Assembly: GCF_036884655.1 (NCBI RefSeq)
Contig: NC_088349.1
Location: 44,048,501-44,112,500 of the forward strand
Reading direction: 5' to 3'
Origin: Musa acuminata AAA Group
Lineage: Eukaryota; Streptophyta; Magnoliopsida; Zingiberales; Musaceae
DNA: 64,000 nucleotides
Part shown: positions 12,291 to 24,183 of the stretch, one piece after another
How positions within the stretch are numbered: position 1 is the first letter of the stretch
Layout: each line of letters opens with the position of its first letter
Translations under genes and position numbers: made by a program
Notes under the pieces: model-generated
The model's database searches: none
Told to the model about the DNA's origin: nothing
The model's input: only the letters and a program-made list of their open reading frames with translations

Positions 12291-13760
12291 GGGGTGCTTT
12301 AATTTTTTGGACTTACATAATTCACCCTGTCGCCACTTATTATATTGAGATTAAATTATTGCCAGCGTTTTTACGTAGGCATCCTTCTGAAGTTTTGAAA
12401 TTACGTATATGCCTTTATAAATTATCATATATGGATAAATATTTCAGGTATTATCAATATTAGCTAATCATAAAAATATGTAATTTTAATTGATATTCAA
12501 ACAATGATAAAAGCTTGCAATATATATGAAATTCTCATCCAAATGTGTTAACTATATTTCAAAAAGAACTAGTCTTGGTTATAAAATGTATAAGTATTAT
12601 AAGAGTTTTTATGTTAGCACATATATTATTAGGGAAAAATATCATTATCGTCTTGGCAACTGGACATAGTTCGAATCCGTACCCATATGCGTAGGGTTGT
12701 CTAGGGCGTTTTCAAGATAGAAACGTAAAGCTCTTAAAGTAACACTTGTACGAAGATCAAGATCGAAAGATATTTCTTAAATCAATCCCTTTGATGCTCA
12801 AGTTAGTAAATCGATATCCCCAAATACAAGTTTAAGCCTTAAAAAAAAAAGAGTCTCCCCATGTTTGGAATATATTTTTATACCTTAAATGAAAAGAATG
12901 ATATTTGCGATTCATTATTGTCAAAGAGGAAAAGTTTACAATTACCTTTATCATCATAATGAATGAAAAGGAACCTTATATTTTCTTGTTTTTAATCTTC
13001 ATCCACGTAGACAGATATAGAACGGTGACTTAGATCTCACGTGTTAATTGACGATAGATTCACTATCATATATCTAAGTATATTTTAATTGAATTTATTA
13101 TATTATGTGATTCTATTTAATTTTTATCAAAATATACTAATTAGATTTTGATTCAATTTTTTATCAATAAAAATAAAATATATTTATGTTATGATATTTT
13201 AGAAGATTATCTTGATGGGAAGACTCTCTTAATTATTTCTTCTATACTCTTATTGTTTATGCATTGACTTGATTTCCTATGTAGAGCTGTTTTATGATAC
13301 TAGAGACATTTTTTTATTATCGTACCTAAAAGATATGTTCCATCTTTCTTAGACTTATAATATTTAAGATTTTGATCCTTATAATAAGTTATTTTATATT
13401 AGAGTTTTTATTTATTTTTATTTATATAGAACAATATCATTAGAATTTAAGTTATGATAAATCGTTAAAAAATTTAAATCTTATAATATATTAGATCTAT
13501 TTTTAATATACCATATTTTTTTTCTCTTCTAGGCATGCACCATATGATCCATGTCACCCCTCAGCCTTAGAGGCAACATTGTTTGCATATTTGTATTAAC
13601 AATCGAATACAATAATTCTCTGTTCGATTGTTGGCAAGGGTGCCACCCTTCTATAGGTGGCGATCTTGGCGATGTTAGTGATATGCCATGGGAGGCTTGT
13701 TACGGTGTCCAACCGGGGGGCTGTGATCACACTCGACATGGCAATGGGATGGGCATGCAT
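12291..13760. other. AT-rich intergenic DNA between gene space and the first retrotransposon nest
   Basis: No gene or element end is recognisable from 12291 to about 13530. A more GC-rich patch at about 13540-13760, with phrases such as GGTGGCGATCTTGGCGATG, abuts the left LTR of element A. Its one 85-codon open frame matches nothing I know. Confidence 0.4.
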
Positions 13761-14060
13761 TGTTATAAATTGTTTAAATTAAAAAAAAAAATTTCAAAAG
13801 AGTTATAACTTCATAAATAGGTATTTGAGAGTAAATTATGAACATCTCTTTTAGATTCTTTTTCTTTCTTCATAAATCTTCAAGTGGTTGGATTAGACAT
13901 TCTCTATTTTGAAGATTCTTTATTTTTTATTCAATACATATTTTCTAAAGGATTATTATATCTATTAAAACTATTTGTTAAAAAGATGGTGCAAATATCA
14001 TTTTAGGAAAGTGTTTATATACGTTTGAAGCTTAAATATATTTCCTATAGTATTATTGTA
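13761..14060 (+). repeat. Element A 5' LTR (decayed)
   Basis: It aligns by eye with 51715-52019 over most of its length (shared TTGAGAGTAAATTATGAAC, GGTTGRATTAGACATTCT and TCTATTAAAACTATTTGT). The edges are uncertain by some bases, and a primer binding site is no longer recognisable after it. Confidence 0.65.
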
Positions 14061-14071
14061 CCATCAAATTA

Positions 14072-16150
14072 TTGAATCAAGATTTTATTCATTTGGATCG
14101 TTTTAATGGAACGAATTTTACCCGTTGGCAAGATAAGATAAAGTTCATGTTGGTTGCTTTAAAGATATTCTATGTGCTTGATCTAAATCTTCAACAAATT
14201 CCTGATCCAACCGACAATAACAACGATGAAGTCAAGACTGAACAAAAGAAGAGAAATGAAGATAAAGTTATGTGTAGAGGACACATTCTCAATCTTTTGG
14301 ACTGGCTTTATGATATTAATATAGTGGAACCATATGCAAAAGCAATTTGGAATACTTTGGAATTCAAGAATCATGACGAGGAGGAAGATATAAAGAAATT
14401 TTTAATTTTTAAATATTTTGATTATAAGTTTATGGATGACAAGTCAATCTAGGCACAAGTGCATGAGTTGCAGATCATTATTAATCAATTGAAGGCTAAA
14501 AACATTAAACTTCTTGAACATTTTCAAGTAGAGACTATAATAGCCAAGTTGCCTTTATATTGAAAAAGGTATAAGAAGAAGATTTTGTATAACTCCAAGG
14601 ATATCACTTTGGAGCAAATTCAAAAATATTTTTCGAATCGAGGATGAGAGATAAGACTGAGAACTCTTTTGACAATATAAAAGCAAATACTGTGAATCGG
14701 CCTAAGAATTCCAACAAAGATAAGTAAAATAAAGAGAATCATTTTGCCCCCCAAAGGGATCAAGGAAAATTTAAGAAGCTAAACAGTGGAGGCTGTTTTG
14801 TTTGTGAAAAATCTAGTCATTTTGCTAGGTATTACAGATTTAAGAAAAGCAAGAAACTGAAAGTCACCTCCATTGAGGGAGATGATAATATAATCGCTAT
14901 GATGAGCAAAATGACCATATTTGAAGTGAATGTCATATAATCGCTATGATGAGTAAAATAACAATCGCTATGGTGAGTAAATTGAAAGTCTTGAAGTGAA
15001 TGTCATATTTGATAAGGTTTCTGGTTGGTGGTATGATACTTGTGCTACTGTCCATGTTTACAATGATAAAATATTCTTCAAGACTTACAAAGAAGTCATA
15101 GATAGGCAATAGATTCAAATAGAAAATGAAGTTGGTTTTAATTTGATTAACATGAAAAATGTGGAACTCACTTTCACTTCGGGAAAAAAAGTCATGTTTA
15201 CTAATGTTTTTCATGTTTCAGATATGAATAAAAATTTAGTGAGTGGGAATCTCCTTGGCAAACCGGGAATTAAATCTATATTTGAATTTGGGAAGTTAAA
15301 TCTATCCCATAATGAAACTTTTGTTGGAAAAGACTATTCCAATGAGGGAATGATCAAATTATCTATTGTTGATAATAATTTTAAATTTAATAAAAATAGT
15401 ACTTTTGTTTATTTTTTTATTCTTATTTATTATGATATGATATATTAGCACATATTGGAACTAGCTCCATTAAAAGAATGGTTAGTGTGGCTTAATAAAT
15501 TATTATTTTGATGATCTTAATAAATATAAAATTTATGTTAAATTAAAGATGACGAAGAAACCATTCAAAAGTATTGAAAGGTATACTAATTTGTTAGACT
15601 TAATACATTATGATATATGTGAATTAAATAGCATGTTAATAAGAAGAGACAATAGATATTTCATACTTTTATAGATAATATATCTAGGTTCATATATGTT
15701 TAGTTATGGAAGCATAAAAATATTACTTTTAATGCTTTTAAGGCATATAAAACAGAAGTTGAAAATCAATTAGGGAAGAAAATTAAAGTTTTAAGAAGTG
15801 ATAGAGGAGGAGAATACTTTCCTAATGAATTTAACTTGTTTTATGAATAACATGACATAATTCATGAATGTTCAATACCTAAAACACCTGAGCAAAATAG
15901 ATTAGCAGAAAGAAAAAATAGAACTTATCTATAGATGATTAATGTTATGTTGTTACATGCTAAATTATCTTATAATTTGTGGGAAGAAGCTTTATTGGTT
16001 GTATGTCATATTTCAAAAAGAATAAGATCTCCCTATATGAGTTATGGAAAAGAAGATAACATAACATTGGTTATTTTAAAGAATAAGGGTCTCATGCCAA
16101 CAATAATGATCCTCAAAGGACAAAGTTGGGACCTAGAGGAATCAAATGTG
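14072..16150 (+). pseudogene. Element A gag, protease and integrase remnants
   Basis: The gag part (14072-14452) reads FNGTNFTRWQDKIKFMLVALK and continues past a stop as AQVHELQIIINQLKAKNIKL. A decayed zinc knuckle, CFVCEKSSHFARYYRF (last Cys lost), lies near 14790. A protease-like WWYDTCATVHVYND follows near 15030, and a pre-integrase part lies at 15143-15448. Integrase remnants include the SDRGGEYFPNEF motif near 15800 and an AERKNRT-type phrase near 15910. The block is cut at 16150 by element E. No ATG start remains, and there are several frame breaks. Confidence 0.8.
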
Positions 16151-17354
16151 TGTTGAATCTCGGATTTTGATGATGTAATCAATTGGTGGGTTAATTGATC
16201 TAATCCATATTATTGAGTTAAGTGTGCAGGATTAACTACGATAACCAGAAAACATAAAGCAAGGATACCGGAGTCGAGCTCGATGGACGTTTAAGAGACT
16301 GAAGAATCATCGGAGATGCTGCCGGAACCATCCGAGAAGAAATCGGGAACATGTCGGAAGTTCGCCAAAGAAATCGTCGGAGGCTCGCGGAGATCACCAA
16401 GAAGGCTCGGCTACTCGTTAAAGTCATCACAAAGATTGGGAGCTTGCAGGGAGTCCGTCGGAAGAAGTTCGTCGGAAAGCTCGCCGGAACAAGACTCGAC
16501 GTTCGCGGTTAAAAAAAAACTTGCTTAGGATGTTTTTTTTTGTGTTATGTAGTTCACCTGTAATTAGGATTAGGATTAAGAAATAATCCTATATCCTAGT
16601 TAGGGGCCAACTGGGCCCAAAGTCAGATTTGGTTTGGGCTAAAATTAAGCCAAACAAATGAATTGGAGAGCCAGGCGGTGGCACCGCCTGGCTGGGCGGT
16701 GAAACCGCCCAGCACCCGAGTGTTGGGCGATGACACCTCCTTGGCTGGGCGGTGGCACCGCCTGGCTGGGCGGTGGAACCGCCAGCACCGGAAACCCTAA
16801 GAGAATTCAAATTTTGGAGCCCAAAATTTGAATCCTCTTGAGGCTTATAAATACCCCTCAAATCTCAGCTGAGGTTACAACTTTTGAGAAGCATTTTGAT
16901 TGAGAGAAAAGTCTTAGAAAGTCTTAGCAAGTCTTGTTTTCAATTTGCTAGAGAGTTCTCCTCCTTCTTTCTTATTGAAAATTTGTAAGAGGTTGAGCTG
17001 CTTGTAAAAGGTTGTAAGAGGGGTGTTTACCCTTCCATTTCAAGAGACTTGCTAGTGGAAGGTGGGAGCCTCATCGAAGAGGGGCCTCGCAAGTGGAGTA
17101 GGTCATTTGACCGAACCACTCTAAAAATCGGCGTAATCTCTGGTTTGCTTTTTATTATTGTCATTTACATTACTGCAAATCTTCTTACTACTTTAGTTCC
17201 TTATTACTCTTGCTGCGCAACTTCAAGAATACGCCTTCAAGTTAAATTTCTCAAGTTTCGTTCTTAACGTACGAAAGATTTTGATTAAAATCGAAGTTTT
17301 AATCCGCTGCACTAATTCACCCCCCCCCCTCTTAGTGCCGCTCCGATCCTAACA
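16151..17354 (+). repeat. Element E 5' LTR
   Basis: The ends are TG...CA. A TATA box lies at 16846-16853. A block of GC-rich palindromes at 16670-16790 is longer here than in the 3' LTR by about 74 bp. A C homopolymer lies near the 3' end, just before the conserved TCTTAGTGCCG. Confidence 0.95.
16846..16853 (+). promoter_or_regulatory. TATA box of element E 5' LTR
   Basis: TATAAATA followed by CCCCTC, in the expected U3 position. The same box, in the same setting, occurs in the 3' LTR (23587-23594) and in the related element F. Confidence 0.75.
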
Positions 17355-17356
17355 AG

Positions 17357-17368
17357 TGGTATCAGAGC
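17357..17368 (+). other. Primer binding site of element E
   Basis: TGGTATCAGAGC, complementary to the 3' end of initiator methionine tRNA, two bases after the 5' LTR. It is the usual primer site of plant copia elements. Confidence 0.9.
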
Positions 17369-17421
17369 AAGGTTATCTCTCATATTTGGTTTAATACCCA
17401 AGAGAGATAGCTTACTCCGGC

Positions 17422-20400
17422 ATGCAAGAGGGCCATTCTATTGCACGACCACCTTTGTTTAATGGGTCGGATTACACATATTGGAAGACTCGCATGAGAA
17501 TCTTCCTCATTTCTATGGACTTTGAGCTTTGGTCTATTGTCGAGAATGAATTTCAAAAATCTTCTCTTCCGATGAGCGAATGGGATGAATCGGAGAAGAA
17601 GGTTTTTGCTTTAAATGCAAAGGCTATGAATGCCTTGTTTTGTGCACTAGACAAAAACGAATTTAATCGTGTTTCAATGTGTGATTCGGCTTTTGATATT
17701 TGGAGAACTCTTGAGGTCACTCATGAAGGCACTAGCCAAGTAAAAGAGTCCAAAATCAACATCCTTGTGCACTCTTACGAACTTTTCTGAATGAAACCAA
17801 GTGAGTCCATCGGAGACATGTACACCCGGTTTACGGATGTCATCAATGGACTCAAAGCTCTTGGTAAAGATTTTACTAACTTTGAACTAGTAACTAAAAT
17901 CTTAAGATCCCTCCCTAAAAGTTGGGATCCAAAAGTTACGGCCATTCAAGAGGCCAAAGACCTTAAAGCATTCTCTCTTGAAGAACTCATTGGGTCTCTA
18001 ATGACCTACAAAATGACATGTCAAGCTCATGACGAACTCGAGAACCCCCTTCCAAAGAACAGGAAGGATATGGCACTCAAATCACAAGAAGACCACTTGA
18101 AAGGAACATCAAGTGATGAGGACAGTGACAATGACATTGCACTTTTGACTCAAAAGTTTAAAAAATATTTAAGAAAGAACAGATTTAAAAATAATACAAA
18201 AAATAAATTTGAACAAAAGAAGGACCAAGTGATTTGCTATGAATGCAAAAAACCGGGACACTATAAGAACGATTGTCCTCAAGCCAAAAAAGGAACATCA
18301 AAGAAGAAGGCATTCAAGGCAACGTGGGATGATTCAAGCGCATCCGAAGAAGAGGAGTCCAACACCGAGCAAGTTGCTCATTACGCGCTAATGGCGTTAG
18401 GAGAAGAGGTATGTGATTTATTTAATGAAGACTTATCTTTTGAAGAACTATCTATCGCTTTTCATGAATTATTTGATGAATGTAGAACTGTTAGCAAGAA
18501 GTTAAGTATCTTAAAGAAAGAGCATGCTTTGCTACAAGATAAGTTTGATAGTCTTCAAACTCCTCCATGCTCTAAGTGTGAGCACTTAGAAGCAATAAAA
18601 AATGAAAATTTGCTTCTTAAGGAAACCTTAAACAAGTTTAAGGTTGGTAGCAAAGGATTAGATATGATCCTTGCACACAAGGGTCACATCGCAAATAGAA
18701 ATGGAATTGGATTTGTAAAAGGATCACATCAAAATCCTACCACTTTCATAAAAGGACCTACATTACATGTTTCCTCTTATATGAAATGCAACTTTTGTTG
18801 CAAATCCGGACATATTGCCTACAAATGCCCATTTAGGAAAATTAGTTCACAAAAATTAATATGGGTTCCTAAAGGAACTATAAAGAATTCAATCATAAAT
18901 AATAAAGTTAGTGGGTCAATTTTTGAGGCACCCAAAATCAAATGAGTACCTAAAAATCATCCTCTTTTGTAGACAAACCCACAAGCTAGGAGCAAGAGAT
19001 GGTATCTCGATAGTGGATGCTCAAGACATATGACTGGAGATCCATCTCATTTCTCTATGCTCACTAGCAAAGAAGAAGGGTACGTTACCTTCGGAGACAA
19101 CAACAAGGGCAAAATCATTGGCAAGGGAACTATTGGTAACAAATTTAATTTTTCCATTGATGATGTCTTACTAGTTGATGGATTGAAATATAATCTCTTG
19201 AGTATTAGTCAACTATGCGATAAAGGTTACATCGTTAGATTTGAATCAAATATGTGCATTATTGAAAAACCAAATCATAACATGACTATGATTGCTTTAA
19301 AACAAAATAATGTCTATACCATCAATCTTGATGAACTAAGTAATGAAATGTGCTTCTCCGCCGTAAATGATGATGCTTGGCTTTGGCATAGGAGATTAGG
19401 CCATGCAAGCATGAAAACAATATCTAAGATCTCATCTCAAGAATTAGTACGAGGAATTCCAAATATAAAGTTTATTAATGACAAAGTATGCGATGCATGT
19501 CAACTAGGCAAACAAATAAAAACAAGCTTCAAACCAAAAAATCAAATTAGCACTACTAGACCATTACAATTGATCCATTTGGACTTATTTGGACCAATTG
19601 ATACAACAAGTCTAGGTGGAAGCAAATATGCTTTTGTGATTGTGGATGACTACTCTAGATACACTTGGACCTATTTCTTAGCTCACAAAAGTGATTGCTT
19701 CAAGTGTTTCTCTAAATTTTGTAAACTCACTCAAAACGAAAAAGGCTTCATGATTTCATCAATTCGGAGTGATCACGGTGGTGAATTCCAAAATCGTGAC
19801 TTTCAAAATTTTTGCGAAAGTAATGGGTACAATCACAACTTCTCAACTCCAAGAAATCCTCAACAAAATGGAGTAGTTGAAAGGAAAAATAGAAACCTAC
19901 AAGAAATGGCAAGAACTATGTTGAATGAACATAGTTTACCTAAGTACTTTTGGGCCGAAGCCGTAAATACGGCTTGCTACATCATGAATAGAGTTCTAAT
20001 AAGACCATCCTTATCCAAAACTCCCTATGAATTATGGAATAACAAAAAACCAAACATCTCCTATTTTAAAGTTTTTGGTTGTAAATGTTTTATTTTAAAT
20101 GAAAGGGATGCTTTAGGAAAATTTGATGCTAAATCCGATGAAGGCATCTTTCTTGGTTACTCTTCCGTTTCTAAAGCTTTTCGGGTTTTTAATAAAAGAA
20201 CTTTAGTAATTGAAGAGTCTATTCATGTAGTTTTTAATGAAACTTTCGATTTAAAGAAAAATGATTTTGATGATGATCTTGGTTTTAATAATTTGAATTT
20301 AAATGAACCCTCTTCTCAAAATAGCCATTTGAATGCATCTTTTTCCGAAATTTCTTTACCAAAAGAATGGAAGTATGTAGATGCTCATCCAAAAGAGCAA

Positions 20401-22011
20401 ATTATAGGAGATACATCAAAAGGGGTTCAAACTCGTTCTTCTTTCAAAAATTTCTGTGCTAACGCCGCTTTCCTTTCTCAAATTGAACCTAAATGCATTG
20501 ACGAAGCCTTAAAAGATGATTTTTGGATCATTGCAATGCAAGAAGAATTGAACCAATTTGAGAGGAATGAGGTATGGAAGCTTGTTCCTAGACCAAGTGA
20601 CCACTTAGTCATAGGTACTAAGTGGGTCTTTAGAAACAAGCAAGACGAAAATGGTATTGTGGTTAGAAACAAGGCTAGATTAGTGGCCAAAGGTTTCAAC
20701 CAAGAAGAAGGTATCGATTACGAAGAAACCTTCGCTCCCGTGGCTCGATTAGAAGCCATAAGGATGCTCCTTGCCTATGCTAGTAGTAATAATTTTAAAC
20801 TATTTCAAATGGATGTTAAAAGTGCCTTCTTAAATGGCTTTATTTCCGAAGAAGTATTTGTCGAACAACCTCCTGGATTTGAAAATTCTCTTCTTCCTAA
20901 TCATGTATTCAAATTGACTAAAGCTCTCTATGGCTTAAAACAAGCTCCTAGAGCTTGGTATGAAAGGCTTAGTTCCTTTCTTATTTTAAATAATTTTACC
21001 AAAGGCAAGGTTGATACTACATTATTTATTAAACATTTTGAAAATAATTTTCTTATTGTGCAAATTTATGTTGACGATATTGTGTTTGGCTCTTCGGATG
21101 AATCACTATGTGAATCATTTGCCAAATGTATGAGTCTTGAATTTGAAATGAGTTTAATGGGTGAATTAACTTTCTTTTTGGGATTACAAATCAAACAACT
21201 TAGTGATGGTATATTTCTTAACCAATCCAAATATACATTAGAATTGTTAAAACGATTTAACATGGATAGTTCAAAAGCAATAAACACCCCTATGAGTACT
21301 GCGACTAAGTTAGATATGGATGAAAATGGTGAAAGTTTCGATCAAAAAACATATAGGGGAATGATAGGTAGTCTACTCTACCTCACTACGACTAGACCGG
21401 ATATTATGTTTAGTGTAGGACTTTGCGCTAGGTTTCAATCTAATCCTAAATTATGTCATCTTAAGAGTGTTAAAAGAATATTTAGATATCTTAAAGGAAC
21501 TCCAAATTTAGGATTGTGGTATCCAAAATCTGAAAAATTTGATCTAATAGCTTATGCGGATGCCGATTTTGGCGGATGCAGAATAGATAGAAAAAGTACA
21601 TCCGAAACATGCCAATTTTTAGGACATGCACTTGTTTCTTGGACTTCCAAGAAACAAAATTCAGTTGCACTATCTACGGCAGAAGCCGAATACATAGCTG
21701 CAAGTGCATGTTGTGCACAAGTCATTTGGATGAAAAATACATTAGAAGACTATGGAATTCACTTTAAAAATATTCCCATAAAATGTGATAATACTAGTGC
21801 CATATGTCTTACTAAAAATCTAATTCAGCATTATAGAACTAAGCACATCGACGTTAGGCATCATTTCATACGCGATCATGTCCTTAACAATAATGTTGTT
21901 CTAGAATTCATTGACACAAAGCATCAATTAGCAGATATATTCACAAAAGCCTTGAATGAAGACCAATTTGAATTCATTAGAAGGGAATTAGGTATGTTAA
22001 ATTGTCCCTAA
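17422..22011 (+). pseudogene. Element E gag-pol polyprotein with three in-frame stops
   Basis: A single frame of 1530 codons is broken only by stops at 17788-17790 (TGA), 18943-18945 (TGA) and 18970-18972 (TAG). Domain order is copia. Gag starts MQEGHSIARPPLFNGSDYTYW; zinc knuckles are CYECKKPGHYKNDC (about residue 272) and CNFCCKSGHIAYKC (about 456). Protease has [13 protein letters not shown] (about 529), then pre-integrase [14 protein letters not shown]. Integrase has [17 protein letters not shown] and SDHGGEF, and reverse transcriptase has [12 protein letters not shown] and YVDDIVFGS. RNase H has [18 protein letters not shown] and CDNTSAICL, ending LADIFTKAL. The gag N-terminus and overall plan match the SIRE/Maximus group. 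Each stop differs from a sense codon by a single transition, so the lesions look recent. Confidence 0.93.
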
Positions 22012-22965
22012 ACAATAAACTTGTTTGATTGGATTTTCCGTAAAGTTTTTCATCTTCTTTCCATCTCTCATTCTCCTTCAAATTCCATATGACATGTTGT
22101 GAAATCTCGAAATCGACTTTGATGACTTGATTATGAATTTCAAGTTAGCGATTTGATTTAAATAAGTTTTATCTAAATCATAATCTTGATCTTGCAAAAT
22201 TGGAATCACAAATAATATCTTTTGGCATTCATGAATTGATACTTACAAATATGAAAGTATTGGCATTCATGACTTGAATTTGATTGAAACATTGTATGCT
22301 TAAATTAATCATTCTCCTATGTTTCAAAAATTCTTTAAATGCCTTATGTGATGATTAAAAAGTAATGTTGTGGTATCAGAGATTAGATAATATGAATGCA
22401 TGCTGAATTTTCCTCTAAAATGAACTCTGCGTAAATATTTTTGCATACTTAATTTTCAATGATAAAATCGTTGTATGACAAAATATGTGCTTCAAGTCTC
22501 ATTTTCCTTTTTGTTGATGGCAAAGGGGGAGAAAAGTGATGACTTATATCATTCTTAATAGCATGACAAAATATGAATTGCAAAATCCTTGAGAAAAGTG
22601 ATCGATCGATGATTATCTTATATGCCTTGCAAAATCCTTGAAAATATCGTAAGATTGATTGATCATATTGAATGCATGTCTAAAATGTATAATCATGCAA
22701 TTCAAGTTGAAAATCTTTATCTCTTGTCATAGTAAAATTTGTCTCTTATCTTTCGACTTGAAAAAGATTTTCATCAAAGTTTCGCACTTACTATTGTTTA
22801 ATGAGGATAACGATAAGTTCTACGATTAGAACTTATCGGGTTATGCTTGAATCCAATGGGATGGAATTCAAGTGTTTTTTATCTTCTCATAATATGGCAT
22901 ATAGATAGGGGGAGTTATGTTTAACTCCGTCATCAATTGATTGTCATCATCAAAAAGGGGGAGAT
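22012..22965 (+). other. Element E region between pol and the 3' LTR
   Basis: About 950 bases, where SIRE relatives may carry an envelope-like frame. Here no frame over 60 codons is present, so I see no env-like gene. The right end carries the polypurine tract and one arm of an inverted repeat (22934-22955) that pairs with the start of the LTR. Confidence 0.7.
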
Positions 22966-23000
22966 TGTTGAATCTCGGATTTTGATGATGTAATCAATTG
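22934..23000 (+). repeat. Inverted repeat enclosing the polypurine tract/U3 boundary, element E
   Basis: The left arm 22934-22955 and right arm 22980-23000 are complementary apart from a one-base bulge and one mismatch, with a 24-base loop. The loop holds most of the polypurine tract and the first bases of the 3' LTR. A hairpin of this form could exist in the RNA genome or in the minus-strand DNA. The same arrangement occurs in element F. Confidence 0.75.
22952..22964 (+). other. Polypurine tract of element E
   Basis: AAAAAGGGGGAGA, one base before the TG of the 3' LTR. It is the expected primer for plus-strand DNA synthesis. Confidence 0.85.
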
Positions 23001-24095
23001 GTGGGTTAATTGATCTAATCCATATTATTGAGTTAAGTGTGCAGGATTAACTACGATAACCAGAAAACATAAAGCAAGGATACCGGAGTCGAGCTCGATG
23101 GACGTTTAAGAGACCGAAGAATCATCGGAGATGCTGCCGGAACCATCCGAGAAGAAATCGGGAACGTGTCGGAAGTTCGCCGAAGAAATCATCGGAGGCT
23201 CGCGGAGATCACCAAGAAGGCTCGGCTACTCGTTAAAGTCATCACAAAGATTGGGAGCTTGCAGGGAGTCCGTCGGAAGAAGTTCGTCGGAAAGCTCGCC
23301 GGAACAAGACTCGACGTTCGCGGTTAAAAAAAAACTTGCTTAGGATGTTTTTTTTTGTGTTATGTAGTTCACCTGTAATTAGGATTAGGATTAAGAAATA
23401 ATCCTATATCCTGGTTAGGGGCCAACTGGGCCCAAAGTCAGATTTGGTTTAGGCTAAAATTAAGCCAAACAAATGAATTGGAGAGCCAGGCGGTGGCACC
23501 GCCTGGCTGGGCGGTGGAACCGCCAGCACCGGGAACCCTAAGAGAATTCAAATTTTGGAGCCCAAAATTTGAATCCTCTTGAGGCCTATAAATACCCCTC
23601 AAATCTCAGCTGAGGTTACAACTTTTGAGAAGCATTTTGATTGAGAGAAAAGTCTTAGAAAGTCTTAGCAAGTCTTGTTTTCAATTTGCTAGAGAGTTCT
23701 CGTCCTTCTTTCTTATTGAAAATTTGTAAGAGGTTGAGCTGCTTGTAAAAGGTTGTAAGAGGGGTGTTTACCCTTCCATTTCAAGAGACTTGCTAGTGGA
23801 AGGTGGGAGCCTCATCGAAGAGGGGCCTCGCAAGTGGAGTAGGTCATTTGACCGAACCACTCTAAAAATCGGCGTAATCTCTGGTTTGCTTTTTATTATT
23901 GTCATTTACATTACTGCAAATCTTCTTACTGCTTTAGTTCCTTATTACTCTTGCTGCACAACTTCAAGAATACGCCTTCAAGTTAAATTTCTCAAGTTTC
24001 GTTCTTAACGTACGAAAGATTTTGATTAAAATCGAAGTTTTAATCCGCTGCACTAATTCACCCCCCCCCCTCTTAGTGCCGCTCCGATCCTAACA
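22966..24095 (+). repeat. Element E 3' LTR
   Basis: 1130 bp, about 99% like the 5' LTR outside the palindrome block, which is reduced here to 23485-23530. The TATA box is at 23587-23594. It is followed directly by ATGTG, the right target duplication. Confidence 0.95.
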
Positions 24096-24100
24096 ATGTG

Positions 24101-24183
24101 CATTTGTAAGCTATGCCTCAAATAGTAAAGCTTATAGACTTCTTAATTTAGAGTAATAGAATCTCAAGATACAGAGTTCTTTG
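24101..24183 (+). pseudogene. Element A fragment between E and D
   Basis: Reads FVSYASNSKAYRLLNLESN, the copia segment just after integrase, in direct continuation of 16150. It ends in CTTTG (24179-24183), the left target duplication of element D. Confidence 0.85.

Larger units (their letters stand above)
16151..24095 (+). mobile_element. Element E: SIRE-like Ty1/copia retrotransposon, nearly complete
   Basis: It has long LTRs (16151-17354 and 22966-24095, both TGTTGAATC...CCTAACA), a primer binding site complementary to initiator tRNA-Met (17357-17368), one gag-pol frame (17422-22011) and a polypurine tract (22952-22964). The perfect 5-bp duplication ATGTG flanks it (16146-16150 and 24096-24100). 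The LTRs differ by roughly 11 substitutions over 1.1 kb plus one block of about 74 bp, so insertion was fairly recent. It sits in the integrase region of element A in the same orientation. Confidence 0.95.

Noticed and set aside
13756..13760. Target duplication for element A (TGCAT versus TTTAT at 52020-52024)
   Set aside because: Only three of five bases agree and A's LTR edges are uncertain, so no duplication is claimed.
16316..16528. Identical 70-codon frames in both LTRs of element E (also 23131-23343)
   Set aside because: Their conservation is explained by LTR identity; they lie in U3, upstream of the TATA box, and resemble no known protein.
22012..22965. Possible envelope-like gene after pol in element E
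   Set aside because: SIRE relatives can have one, but no frame longer than 60 codons exists here and no membrane segment is visible.
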